A stretch of DNA of 64,000 nt, from assembly GCA_038534135.1 (NCBI GenBank), contig JBCAXJ010000002.1:62001-126000 (forward strand), written 5' to 3'. The notes under the pieces are model-generated. The model ran no database searches and was not told the origin of the DNA. It saw only the letters and a list, made by a program, of their open reading frames with translations. The translations under genes were made by a program, and so were the position numbers. This DNA is from Thermohalobaculum sp038534135. GTDB lineage: Bacteria > Pseudomonadota > Alphaproteobacteria > Rhodobacterales > Rhodobacteraceae. The first letter of the stretch is position 1. Every line of letters starts with the position of its first letter. Shown one piece after another: positions 33,732-42,244 of the stretch.

Positions 33732-34433
33732 GTGAGCACGCAGCTAAATCTGAAACCGGTGGACGGATCGTTCAGCTTGAAGGAGCACATCTATTCCGTG
33801 CTGAAGGCGTCGATCATGGATCTCGACATCTATGACCCAGCGACAAACCTGCGGATGGACGAGCGCACGCTGGCCGATCAACTCGGTATCAGCCGGACCC
33901 CGATTCGCGAAGCGATCATGCGGCTGGAGCAGGAAGGCTTTGTCGAGATCCAGTCGCGCAAAGGCGTCTTCATCAAACGCAAATCCCTGGATGAGATCCT
34001 CGAGATGGTGACGGTCTGGACAGCACTCGAGAGCATGGCAGCTAGGCTGGCCTGCACCGAGGCAACAGATGCTGAAATCGCAGAACTGCGCCGGATCGGC
34101 ACGCGCTACACCAAGGACAAGGCCAAGGCCAACATCAGCGAATACTCGGAAGCGAACATCGAGTTCCATCTGCACATCCTGGGCCTATCGAAGTGCCAGA
34201 TGCTCGAGGATATTGCCGAAGGTTTGTTCACCCATCTGAAGGCCGTGCGCCGTAAGGGGATGGAAGACACGCGCCGGGCCGATCGCTCGGTCGTGGATCA
34301 CATGAACATCATCGAGGCGATCGAGGATCGCAACGCCGATCTGGCATCGGAACTGGTTCGGGAACACACGATGCGGCTGCATGACTATCTGCGCCGCAGC
34401 TGGAAACACATCATTGGCCCGGAAGAGGCCTGA
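33732..34433 (+). CDS. GntR-family (FCD domain) regulator of the oxalate cluster
   Basis: A 233-residue regulator. Winged helix: LRMDERTLADQLGISRTPIREAIMRLEQEGFVEIQSRKGVFI. The C-terminal FCD ligand domain contains conserved His/Asp positions (FHLHILGLS; RADRSVVDHMNIIEAI) that bind metal and an organic acid in relatives. The GTG at 33732 is taken as start, 12 bp before it GGGGGA. The ligand is probably oxalyl-CoA, oxalate or formate because oxc starts 12 bp after its stop. Confidence 0.9.
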   Translation: MSTQLNLKPVDGSFSLKEHIYSVLKASIMDLDIYDPATNLRMDERTLADQLGISRTPIREAIMRLEQEGFVEIQSRKGVFIKRKSLDEILEMVTVWTALESMAARLACTEATDAEIAELRRIGTRYTKDKAKANISEYSEANIEFHLHILGLSKCQMLEDIAEGLFTHLKAVRRKGMEDTRRADRSVVDHMNIIEAIEDRNADLASELVREHTMRLHDYLRRSWKHIIGPEEA

Positions 34434-34445
34434 CGGAGGAAACAC

Positions 34446-36191
34446 ATGGCGACGGCACCGGCAGAGAACGTCGAGAACCTGACAGACGGGTTCCATTTGG
34501 TCATCGATGCTCTGAAGCTGAACGGGATCGATACGATCTACAACGTACCGGGCATCCCGATCACCGATCTCGGGCGCTACGCGCAGGCGCAGGGCATGCG
34601 GGTGATCAGCTTCCGGCACGAGCAGCACGCAGGCTATGCGGCCTCGGTTGCCGGGTTCCTGACCAAGAAGCCCGGTGTCTGCATGACCGTCTCGGCGCCT
34701 GGGTTCCTGAACGGACTGACCGCAGTCGCCAATGCAACGACGAACTGCTGGCCGATGATCCTGATCTCGGGCTCGTCCGAGCGCGAGATTGTCGATCTTG
34801 CACAGGGCGACTACGAGGAGATGGATCAGCTTGCGATTGCGCGCCCGTTCTGCAAGGCGGCGTACCGGCTGAACCATGTCGAGGATATCGGCATCGCCAT
34901 CGCGCGGGCCTATCGCAGTGCCGTCAGCGGGCGCCCGGGCGGCGTCTATCTCGACATTCCCGGCGCAATGCTCGGCCAGGTGATGGAGGCAACGGCGGGT
35001 GTGCAATCGCTGGTGAAGGTGATCGATCCAGCGCCGCGCCAGACACCTTCGGCCGAGGCAATCGCCCGGGCGATCGATGTCATGAAAGGCGCCGAGCGGC
35101 CGCTGATCGTCATCGGCAAGGGGGCTGCCTACGACCAGTCGGACGATGCGGTCCGCGAGCTTGTTGAAAAGTCCGGCTATCCGTTCCTGCCGATGTCCAT
35201 GGCGAAGGGCGTCCTGCCCGACACGCATCCGCAATGCGCCTCGGCTGCTCGGTCGATGGTCCTGCGCGACTCGGATGTCGTCATCATGCTCGGTGCTCGG
35301 ATCAACTGGTTGCTGAGCCATGGCAAGGGCAAGCAATGGGGCGAGCCGGGATCGAAGCGCTTCGTGCAGATCGACATCGAACCGGAGGAGATGGACTCGA
35401 ATGTCGAGATCGCAGCACCGCTGGTTGGCGATGTGGGCTCCTGTGCGCAGGCGCTGATCGATGCGATGGAGAATGCTGGCGTAGCACCACCGAAACCCTG
35501 GCTGGACGGCGTGCACGAGAAAGCGCAGGCGAACATCGCGAAGATGGCCAACCGGCTGCAGAACAACAACATTCCGATGGATTATCATTCAGCGCTGGGC
35601 GTTCTGAAAGAGCTGATCAACGACAACCCGGACACGATCCTTGTGAACGAAGGCGCCAACACGCTGGATCTGGCGCGGTCGATCGTCAACGTCCACAAGC
35701 CGCGCCACCGCATTGATGTCGGCACCTGGGGCGTCATGGGCATCGGCATGGGGGCCGCCATCGCGGCAGCGATCGAGACCGGGCAGCCCGTGCTGGCGGT
35801 CGAAGGCGACAGCGCGTTTGGGTTCTGCGGCATGGAGGTCGAGACGATCTGCCGGTACAACCTGCCGGTCTGCATCGTTGTCTTCAACAACAACGGTATC
35901 TATCGCGGGGACGGCGAGAACTGGGGCGGTGGTGACGACCCGGCGACCACGGTGTTCGTCCCGGATGCGCGCTACGACATGATGATGCAGGCATTCGGCG
36001 GCGAGGGCCATTGGGTCAAGACCCCGGACGAACTCCGCCAGACGGCGCGCGCGGCCCTGGCGAGCGGTCGCCCGACCCTGATCAACGCGGCCATCGACCC
36101 AGCAGCGGGCAAGGAAAGCGGCAATATCGGCAACCTCAACCCGACCTCGGTCGTGGCGCAGGCGCTCTATCCGCAGGCCCGCAAGGTATGA
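34446..36191 (+). CDS. oxc: Oxalyl-CoA decarboxylase
   Basis: TPP-dependent decarboxylation of oxalyl-CoA to formyl-CoA and CO2; 581 residues. The N-terminal domain has the catalytic-type Glu in RHEQHAGYAASVAGFL, the central domain binds ADP/CoA, and the C-terminal TPP motif runs from GDSAFGFCGMEVE to NNNGIYRGDGENW. The GDDPAT segment and C-terminal tail with basic residues are typical. First gene after the regulator; GGAGGA precedes the ATG. Confidence 0.96.
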   Translation: MATAPAENVENLTDGFHLVIDALKLNGIDTIYNVPGIPITDLGRYAQAQGMRVISFRHEQHAGYAASVAGFLTKKPGVCMTVSAPGFLNGLTAVANATTNCWPMILISGSSEREIVDLAQGDYEEMDQLAIARPFCKAAYRLNHVEDIGIAIARAYRSAVSGRPGGVYLDIPGAMLGQVMEATAGVQSLVKVIDPAPRQTPSAEAIARAIDVMKGAERPLIVIGKGAAYDQSDDAVRELVEKSGYPFLPMSMAKGVLPDTHPQCASAARSMVLRDSDVVIMLGARINWLLSHGKGKQWGEPGSKRFVQIDIEPEEMDSNVEIAAPLVGDVGSCAQALIDAMENAGVAPPKPWLDGVHEKAQANIAKMANRLQNNNIPMDYHSALGVLKELINDNPDTILVNEGANTLDLARSIVNVHKPRHRIDVGTWGVMGIGMGAAIAAAIETGQPVLAVEGDSAFGFCGMEVETICRYNLPVCIVVFNNNGIYRGDGENWGGGDDPATTVFVPDARYDMMMQAFGGEGHWVKTPDELRQTARAALASGRPTLINAAIDPAAGKESGNIGNLNPTSVVAQALYPQARKV

Positions 36192-36202
36192 GATTTTCCT
36201 AA

Positions 36203-36221
36203 GGGTGTGCCCGACACACCC
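36203..36221 (+). other. Hairpin between oxc and frc
   Basis: GGGTGTG (36203-36209) pairs with CACACCC (36215-36221) around CCCGA, 12 bp after the oxc stop and 30 bp before frc. A stable intercistronic stem without a T-run suggests mRNA processing or partial attenuation that sets the oxc:frc ratio. Confidence 0.45.
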
Positions 36222-36251
36222 TGTGCTCACATACAGACTTAGGAGCAGACC

Positions 36252-37523
36252 ATGAAAGCCCTGGAAGGCGTCAAGATCCTCGATTTCACCCATGTGCAAT
36301 CCGGCCCGACCTGCACGCAGTTGCTGGCGTGGTTTGGCGCCGACGTGATCAAGGTCGAGCGTCCCGGTGTCGGCGATGCGACGCGCAAGCAACTGGTCGA
36401 CGTACCGGGTGCGGACAGCCTCTATTTCACGATGCTGAACCATAACAAGCGGTCGATCGAGCTGAACTCGAAGAACGAGACCGGCAAGCAGGTACTGACC
36501 CGGCTGATCCAGGAATGCGACGTGCTGGTCGAGAATTTCGCGCCCGGCGCACTGGACCGGATGGGTTTCGGCTGGGATCGCATTCAAGAGATCAACCCGC
36601 GCATGATCATGGCCTCGGTCAAAGGCTTCGGGCCAGGCAAATACGAAGACTGCAAGGTCTATGAGAACGTCGCGCAATGTGCGGGTGGGTCGGCCTCGAC
36701 CACCGGGTTCCTCGATGGACCGCCGCTGGTGACGGGCGCCCAGATTGGCGATTCCGGCACGGGCCTGCACCTCGCTCTCGGCATCGTGACGGCGCTGTTC
36801 CAACGCGAGAAGTCCGGGCGCGGCCAGAAGGTGCTTGCCGCAATGCAGGACGGCGTGCTGAACCTGTCCCGCGTGAAACTGCGGGACCAACAGCGTCTGG
36901 CGGCAGGCCCGCTGAAGGAATACAGCCAGTTCGGCGAAGGCATCGAGTTTGGCGAGGCGACCCCGCGCGCGGGCAACGACTCCGGCGGTGGCCAGCCGGG
37001 CCGCATCCTGAAGTGCAAGGGTTGGGAAACCGATCCGAACGCCTACACCTATTTCATCACACAGGCCGCGGTCTGGGGCGATATCTGCGATATCATCGGC
37101 AAGCCCGAATGGAAGGACGCCGCTGGCTACAAGACCCCGCCCGAGCGGCTGGACAAGCTGAACGATATCTTCGAGACGATTGAGGCCTGGACGATGACCA
37201 AGACCAAATTCGAGGTCATGGACATCTGCAACCCGAAGAACATCCCGGTCGGCCCGATCCTGTCGATGAAGGAGATCATGGAGGACGAGGGCCTGCAGGC
37301 GACCGGCACCATCGTCAAGGTTCCGCATCCGGAGCGCGGCGAGTACTACACCGTCGGCTGCCCCATCAAGATGTCGGACAGCCCGGTCGACGTAGAACGC
37401 TCCCCATTGCTTGGTGAACACACGGCCGAGATCCTGTTGAGTGTGCTTGGATACACGCCCGAAGAAGTCTCCGGCATCTATGCATCCGGGGCTGTTGGCG
37501 AGCTTCCCAAAGCGGCGGAGTAA
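36252..37523 (+). CDS. frc: Formyl-CoA transferase
   Basis: Class III CoA transferase exchanging CoA between formyl-CoA and oxalate; 423 residues. Residues KALEGVKILDFTHVQSGPTCTQLLAWFGADVIKVE are the CaiB/BaiF start, the nucleophilic Asp167 lies in AQIGDSGTG, and the glycine loop in NDSGGGQPGRILKCKG matches Frc. It forms the oxalate-degrading pair with oxc. Confidence 0.96.
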   Translation: MKALEGVKILDFTHVQSGPTCTQLLAWFGADVIKVERPGVGDATRKQLVDVPGADSLYFTMLNHNKRSIELNSKNETGKQVLTRLIQECDVLVENFAPGALDRMGFGWDRIQEINPRMIMASVKGFGPGKYEDCKVYENVAQCAGGSASTTGFLDGPPLVTGAQIGDSGTGLHLALGIVTALFQREKSGRGQKVLAAMQDGVLNLSRVKLRDQQRLAAGPLKEYSQFGEGIEFGEATPRAGNDSGGGQPGRILKCKGWETDPNAYTYFITQAAVWGDICDIIGKPEWKDAAGYKTPPERLDKLNDIFETIEAWTMTKTKFEVMDICNPKNIPVGPILSMKEIMEDEGLQATGTIVKVPHPERGEYYTVGCPIKMSDSPVDVERSPLLGEHTAEILLSVLGYTPEEVSGIYASGAVGELPKAAE

Positions 37524-37527
37524 ACCG

Positions 37528-37725
37528 ATGACCGGTGCCATGCCCGTCTGGACCATGGCACTTTCGATCGTGCTGATTTGCTCGGTCATTCTTGTGCTGG
37601 TCTATGTACCGGGTGCCCAGCCAAGCGCCGAAGCCCTGAATTGCGACAGCCAGGGCGGCTACTGGTCCAGCGCCGAGGGCACCTGCAACAAGACGGACAG
37701 TCCCGCCGCCGGACTGGCGAGCTGA
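37528..37725 (+). CDS. Small single-pass membrane protein in the oxalate cluster
   Basis: A 65-residue protein with a hydrophobic helix (MALSIVLICSVILVLVYVPG, residues 10-29) and an outer part with two Cys (NCDSQGGYWSSAEGTCNKT) that could form a disulfide in the periplasm. It starts 4 bp after the frc stop. Unknown; the position suggests a transporter-associated or lipoprotein-like accessory role in oxalate use, without direct evidence. Confidence 0.6.
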   Translation: MTGAMPVWTMALSIVLICSVILVLVYVPGAQPSAEALNCDSQGGYWSSAEGTCNKTDSPAAGLAS

Positions 37726-37739
37726 GGCGGAGGGCGGGG

Positions 37740-38555
37740 ATGTCGGGACGGGCCATCGATCATATCGGGATCGCGTCGCGCGACCTGCCTGCGCTGGCGG
37801 CGCAATACGAGGCACTCGGTTTCACACTGACACCGCTGGCGCATCATCAGGACCACATGGGGACCTCGAACCGGTTGGTGCAGTTTGGTTCCGGTACAGG
37901 TTTGGGCGTCAACTTCATCGAGTTGCTGACCGTGGACCGGCCCCAAACGATGCTGCCGCACCGGCCGGGATTCATGGGGTTCGGGCAGTTCAACCATGAT
38001 TTCCTCGCAAAACGCGAGGGCATGAGCCTGGTGATCTTCCAGACGCGGGACACGGCAGCGGATCTGGCCGCGTGGCGCGCAAAAGGTTTGAACGCCTATA
38101 ACCAGTTTAACTTCGAGCGCTTTGCAACCCTGCCCGGTGGATCTCAGGTCACCGTGCGGTTCGAGCTTGGCTTCGTGACCTCACCGGCGATCCCCGACGT
38201 GCTGTTCTATGTCTGCCACAACAAGGCCGAGGAACATTTCTGGAAACCGCAGTTCCAGGCCCATGAAAACGGAGCTGAAGAGATCACGGCGATCTCGCTG
38301 TGCGTTCCGGATGCGGCGAAAGCCGCGGAGTTCCTGTCGGCGCTCTTCGACGGTGAGATCTCGGACCGGGATGGTGGACTTTCGATTGCGTGCGGCGCAC
38401 ACCAGATTGATGTCGCCACGGCTGATGCCGTAGCGACCCGGTGGGCTGGGAGCCCACCCTACGGCGGCGTCGGGTTCGCGCTTCGCTGCCCGGATCGCGC
38501 CGGGACTGAAACGCCAAAAGAACAAGCCGGAAATGCATTCATAAACTGGGTCTGA
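37740..38555 (+). CDS. Glyoxalase-like (VOC) protein carrying a REP element
   Basis: A 271-residue protein: IDHIGIASRDLPALAAQYEALGFTLTP opens a glyoxalase_3-like domain, and a second VOC half starts at ITAISLCVPDAAKAAEFL. Near the end, the peptide TRWAGSPPYGGVGF is encoded by a REP-like palindrome (copy B), inserted in frame between the second module and the C-terminus. The function within the oxalate/C1 operon is unknown. The ATG at 37740 follows a GGCGGAGGGCGGGG purine stretch. Confidence 0.82.
   Translation: MSGRAIDHIGIASRDLPALAAQYEALGFTLTPLAHHQDHMGTSNRLVQFGSGTGLGVNFIELLTVDRPQTMLPHRPGFMGFGQFNHDFLAKREGMSLVIFQTRDTAADLAAWRAKGLNAYNQFNFERFATLPGGSQVTVRFELGFVTSPAIPDVLFYVCHNKAEEHFWKPQFQAHENGAEEITAISLCVPDAAKAAEFLSALFDGEISDRDGGLSIACGAHQIDVATADAVATRWAGSPPYGGVGFALRCPDRAGTETPKEQAGNAFINWV
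38440..38463. repeat. REP-like palindromic element, copy B (inside VOC gene)
   Basis: Stem GGTGGGCT / AGCCCACC with loop GGG, followed by CTACG as in the other copies. The T-A pair at the stem end replaces the G-C pair of copies A and C, again keeping pairing. The element is fully within the coding frame of the VOC gene. Confidence 0.75.
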
Positions 38556-38575
38556 ACGACCGGGGGAGGACATCG

Positions 38576-39493
38576 ATGCGCGTGATCGTCATGGGCCAGC
38601 AGGCCTTCGGCAAGGATTGTCTTGCCAAGATCATAGAAGCGGGGACGGACGAGGTTGTCGCCGTCTATTGCGAGCCGGACAAAGAGGGCAAGCCCGCCGA
38701 CCCGATCAAGGATTTCGCTCTGGAGCAAGGCTTGCCAGTCGAGCAGCCCGCCGATTTCAAGGATCAGGCAGCGCTGGACAAGCTGGCAAGCTTCGACGCC
38801 GACCTGATGGTCATGGCCTTCGTCAACGTCTTCGTGCCGGAAGCCGCGCGCGACACCCCGAAACATGGAAGCATTTGTTTCCACCCGAGCCTGCTGCCGC
38901 TGCACCGCGGACCCTCGGCGGTCAATTGGCCGATCATTATTGGATCTACGAAGTCGGGCTTCTCTTGGTTCTATCCCAGCGACGGCTTGGACGAGGGCGA
39001 CTCACTGATGCAATGGGAATGCGAGATCAAGCCGGATGACACGGTGATCGACCTCTACTTCAAGAAGATCTACCCGGTTGCCGTCGACTCGGTGCTGCAG
39101 GTTTGCGACCTGTTCCGGGCAGGCGACCCGCCACACATCGTCCCGGATGAAGCGCAGGCGACCTATGAGCGCCGCTGCACCAAGAAACACGCGAAGATCG
39201 ATTGGAACAAGCCGGTCGCACAGGTGTACAACCTGATCCGCGGAACCAACCCGGCACCGGGCGCCTGGACCACGCTGAACGGGGAAGAAGTCGGGATCTT
39301 CGACTGCAAACGTGTCGCGGGAGACGGTGTTTCTAGCCGCATTACCGACATATCCGATGAGGGCGTGACCATACAGTGCATCGGCGGTCGAATCAGGATC
39401 GCGCGGGTGCGCCCGGCGGGCCAGGGAAAGATCCCGGCCGCCGAATGGGCTGCCAGCGCCGGTCTGGCCGTGAAAATGGAACTCGGAAACTGA
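38576..39493 (+). CDS. Stand-alone 10-formyltetrahydrofolate hydrolase/formyltransferase-like protein
   Basis: A 305-residue protein like the N-terminal hydrolase domain of 10-formyl-THF dehydrogenase, plus its FMT C-terminal domain, without the aldehyde dehydrogenase part. Catalytic His103 (FHPSLLPLHRGPSAVNW) and Asp142 (SDGLDEGDSL) are present; VYNLIRGTNPAPGAWTT is the FMT_C signature. It would release formate from 10-formyl-THF or transfer the formyl group to another acceptor. It is 27 bp before fhs, so it shares substrate with the ligase. Confidence 0.85.
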   Translation: MRVIVMGQQAFGKDCLAKIIEAGTDEVVAVYCEPDKEGKPADPIKDFALEQGLPVEQPADFKDQAALDKLASFDADLMVMAFVNVFVPEAARDTPKHGSICFHPSLLPLHRGPSAVNWPIIIGSTKSGFSWFYPSDGLDEGDSLMQWECEIKPDDTVIDLYFKKIYPVAVDSVLQVCDLFRAGDPPHIVPDEAQATYERRCTKKHAKIDWNKPVAQVYNLIRGTNPAPGAWTTLNGEEVGIFDCKRVAGDGVSSRITDISDEGVTIQCIGGRIRIARVRPAGQGKIPAAEWAASAGLAVKMELGN

Positions 39494-39520
39494 TCCATCC
39501 AAGGGGAAAAGGGACAACCC

Positions 39521-41188
39521 ATGTCGGATATCGAAATCGCACGCGCGGCCAACAAGAAGCCGATCCGGGAGATTGGCGACAAGATCGGCATTCCCACGGA
39601 TCACCTGCTGCCGTTCGGCCATGACAAGGCCAAGGTCAGCGCCGAGTTCATCAAGTCGGTCGGGGACAAGCCCGACGGCAAGCTGATCCTGGTGACCGCG
39701 ATCAACCCGACGCCCGCAGGCGAAGGCAAGACCACGACCACTGTCGGTCTGGGTGATGGTCTGAACCACATCGGCAAGAAGGCGATGATCTGCATTCGCG
39801 AAGCCTCGCTCGGCCCGAACTTCGGGATGAAGGGTGGCGCTGCCGGGGGCGGTTACGCGCAGGTCGTGCCGATGGAGGACATGAACCTCCACTTCACCGG
39901 CGACTTCCACGCGATCACCTCGGCGCACAACCTGCTGTCTGCGATGATCGACAACCACATCTACTGGGGCAACTCGCTCGAGATCGACACCCGCCGCGTT
40001 GCTTGGCGCCGGGTGCTCGACATGAACGATCGCGCACTGCGCCAGATCGCCGGTCCTCTGGGTGGTGTCGCCAATGGTTTCACGCGTGAAATGGGCTTCG
40101 ACATCACCGTGGCCTCCGAAGTTATGGCGATCCTGTGCCTGGCGGATGATCTGGCGGACCTCGAGAAGCGTCTGGGCGACATGATCGTGGCGTACCGCCG
40201 CGACCGCTCTCCGGTTTATTGCCGCGACATCAAGGCGGCAGGCGCCATGGCTGTGCTGCTGAAGGATGCGATCCAGCCGAACCTGGTGCAAACGCTCGAG
40301 AACAACCCGGCGTTCGTCCATGGAGGCCCGTTCGCCAACATCGCGCACGGCTGTAACTCGGTGGTTGCGACCAAAACCGCACTGAAGCTGGCCGACTATG
40401 TCGTCACCGAAGCTGGCTTCGGCGCCGACCTGGGCGCCGAGAAGTTCATGAACATCAAGTGCCGCAAGGCCGGTCTGCGCCCGTCTGCGGTCGTGATCGT
40501 CGCCACGGTGCGCGCGATGAAGATGAATGGCGGTGTCGCCAAGGCGGATCTGGGGACCGAGAACGTCGCCGCGGTGACCGAGGGCTGCGCCAATCTGGGC
40601 CGCCACATCGAGAACATGAAAAAGTATGGCGTGCCGGCAATCGTCGGGATCAACCACTTCTACACCGATACGGATGCCGAGGTGCAGGCGATCAAGGACT
40701 ACTGTGCCGAGGTCGGTGCCGATGCGGTGCTGAACAAGCATTGGGCCGATGGTGGCGCTGGCATCGCGGAATGCGCCCAGCGCGTGGTCGACATGATCGA
40801 CTCCGGTGCGGCGGACTACGCCCCGCTCTATCCGGACGAGATGAGCCTGGCTGACAAGATTCAGACGATCTGCAAGGAGATCTACCGCGCGGACGGTGCG
40901 GTGATGGACAAGAAGATCCTGGATCAGCTCAAGCAATGGGAAGATGCAGGCTACGGCCACCTTCCGGTCTGCATGGCCAAGACGCAGTACACATTCTCGA
41001 CCGATCCGAACCAGCGCGGTGCGCCAACCGGGTTCGATATTCCGGTGCGCGAGGTTCGTCTGTCAGCCGGTGCAGGTTTCGTCGTCGCGATCTGCGGCGA
41101 GATCATGACCATGCCGGGTCTGCCGCGCACACCTGCGGCTGAGACGATTATGCTCAACGATGCGGGCGAAATCGAAGGCCTGTTCTAA
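39521..41188 (+). CDS. fhs: Formate-tetrahydrofolate ligase
   Basis: ATP-dependent synthesis of 10-formyl-THF from formate; 555 residues, normal length. NPTPAGEGKTTTTVGLGDGLN is the P-loop region, ASLGPNFGMKGGAAGGGYAQV and TGDFHAITSAHNLLSAMIDNH are diagnostic. It captures formate made by oxc/frc into the C1 pool. AGGGGAAAAGGG precedes ATG 39521. The REP-like copy C lies 10 bp after the stop. Confidence 0.97.
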   Translation: MSDIEIARAANKKPIREIGDKIGIPTDHLLPFGHDKAKVSAEFIKSVGDKPDGKLILVTAINPTPAGEGKTTTTVGLGDGLNHIGKKAMICIREASLGPNFGMKGGAAGGGYAQVVPMEDMNLHFTGDFHAITSAHNLLSAMIDNHIYWGNSLEIDTRRVAWRRVLDMNDRALRQIAGPLGGVANGFTREMGFDITVASEVMAILCLADDLADLEKRLGDMIVAYRRDRSPVYCRDIKAAGAMAVLLKDAIQPNLVQTLENNPAFVHGGPFANIAHGCNSVVATKTALKLADYVVTEAGFGADLGAEKFMNIKCRKAGLRPSAVVIVATVRAMKMNGGVAKADLGTENVAAVTEGCANLGRHIENMKKYGVPAIVGINHFYTDTDAEVQAIKDYCAEVGADAVLNKHWADGGAGIAECAQRVVDMIDSGAADYAPLYPDEMSLADKIQTICKEIYRADGAVMDKKILDQLKQWEDAGYGHLPVCMAKTQYTFSTDPNQRGAPTGFDIPVREVRLSAGAGFVVAICGEIMTMPGLPRTPAAETIMLNDAGEIEGLF

Positions 41189-41198
41189 TCCAATCACG

Positions 41199-41223
41199 GG
41201 GTGGGCGAGGCGCCCACCCTACG
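41199..41223. repeat. REP-like palindromic element, copy C (after fhs)
   Basis: Stem GGGTGGGCG / CGCCCACCC with loop AGG followed by TACG. This is the intergenic and probably original-looking copy; it could terminate or stabilise the oxc-fhs transcript although no T-run follows. Confidence 0.8.
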
Positions 41224-41561
41224 CATGTGGCGGTCTTATTCGCTACACGAAAGCACCTGCGCTGTGTGGAGGTGGGTATCCTGCTGTGAACGACGTGGAT
41301 ATGGGAGGTGGATACCGAGGTGAGCAAACCTTGTGGAGGTTGATGTTCACGTGGATAAGCGCCCATCTCAGGCTGAAATGCCATCTCCCGGCATGATCGC
41401 CTGAAATCGTTCGGTTCAGCTCCGGCTCCCGTTGCTAAAGAGCAAGGATGACCGCTTTTCCCGCACTGTCCCGGGCGAAGACCCGGGACCGCCTGCACAG
41501 TTTCCGTGTGGTCCCTTTCCGAGAGGCCCCACCACATGCCCGGGGAGCCTCGGGGCCAGAG
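41224..41561. other. Gene-free stretch after fhs
   Basis: No convincing gene. It has imperfect repeats of a GGAGGTGG(G)-TATCC/TACC type (about 41267-41280 and 41305-41317) and a further GTGGAGGTTG copy. Nothing else is recognisable; no tRNA was seen. Confidence 0.4.
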
Positions 41562-42101
41562 TCACTCGATTGTCAGGCGTGGCAGCCAGTGGCTGTCCGG
41601 ATCGGCCTCGTCCAGCATGTCGTTGGAGATCGGCCGCAATGACCCATCCTCGGGCGGAGCGGCGAGCACGTCCATGTCGATCTCGTGCATCACGCCGGTC
41701 AGAACGCCGTCCCGATCGGCTAGTTTATAGTATACGCCATTCCACATGTTGATGCCGTAATCGCCGGCGTTCTTCCATACGAACAGCAGATCGTATTCCA
41801 GATCCGTCAGATCCGCGCCCGAGATCGTGCGCCTGTTCTGATACGGATAATCGATGCGGCACCACAGCTCCTCCGGGCCCTCGATGCACTTGAACGGCCT
41901 CATCGACAGGAAGTAGTCGCCGAACTTGGCGTCGTCCCAACTCACCTTGTAGCTGCCGTCGGACTGCATCTGGAGAGTTCCAGCCACGATCGGGGCTGAT
42001 TCCGCTGAGTGGAGCTTGATTTCACGCGCGCTCTCGGCCTTCGCCAATCCAGCACTGATCAGAAAGCACAACAAAACCAAAGGTTTGCTGGAGAAAATCA
42101 T
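41562..42101 (-). CDS. Periplasmic hypothetical protein next to the PQQ dehydrogenase
   Basis: A 179-residue protein with a signal peptide (MIFSSKPLVLLCFLISAGLAKA). Mature domain: beta-rich, with Cys pair in FKCIEGPEELWCRIDYPYQ and a GDYGINMWNGVYY motif. Family not recognised with certainty. GGGAGGCAGC before ATG 42101 sets the start. It is divergent from the PQQ dehydrogenase gene (143 bp apart), so both may use a shared regulatory region. Confidence 0.7.
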   Translation of the reverse strand: MIFSSKPLVLLCFLISAGLAKAESAREIKLHSAESAPIVAGTLQMQSDGSYKVSWDDAKFGDYFLSMRPFKCIEGPEELWCRIDYPYQNRRTISGADLTDLEYDLLFVWKNAGDYGINMWNGVYYKLADRDGVLTGVMHEIDMDVLAAPPEDGSLRPISNDMLDEADPDSHWLPRLTIE

Positions 42102-42183
42102 GCTGCCTCCCGACCTGCTATTGCGCTGCATCTACGACCATTGATCGGCTTGCCGTCCGCGTAGAGTTCCAACACTATGAAAT

Positions 42184-42208
42184 CAAGTGGCGGCAAACGC
42201 CGCGCTTG
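42184..42208. promoter_or_regulatory. Inverted repeat upstream of the PQQ dehydrogenase
   Basis: CAAG-N2-GCGGC-AAAC-GCCGC-N2-(C)TTG: GCGGC and GCCGC arms around AAAC, with flanking CAAG and CTTG also pairing. It lies 37 bp before the dehydrogenase start and may be a binding site for the LuxR-type regulator encoded downstream, or for another factor. Confidence 0.4.
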
Positions 42209-42244
42209 GCGACATAAACTTGCGCAAGAATTCGGGAGGACGCA

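Noticed and set aside
35589..37589. Minus-strand open frame of 666 codons across oxc and frc
   Set aside because: Antisense shadow of two well-identified enzymes; no start signal or domain.
39002..40960. Minus-strand open frame of 652 codons opposite fhs
   Set aside because: Shadow of fhs and the formyltransferase-like gene; composition not protein-like.
41224..41561. GGAGGTGG-type repeats after fhs as a possible riboswitch or CRISPR-like array
   Set aside because: Only three imperfect short units with irregular spacing; no conserved riboswitch core and no spacer structure.
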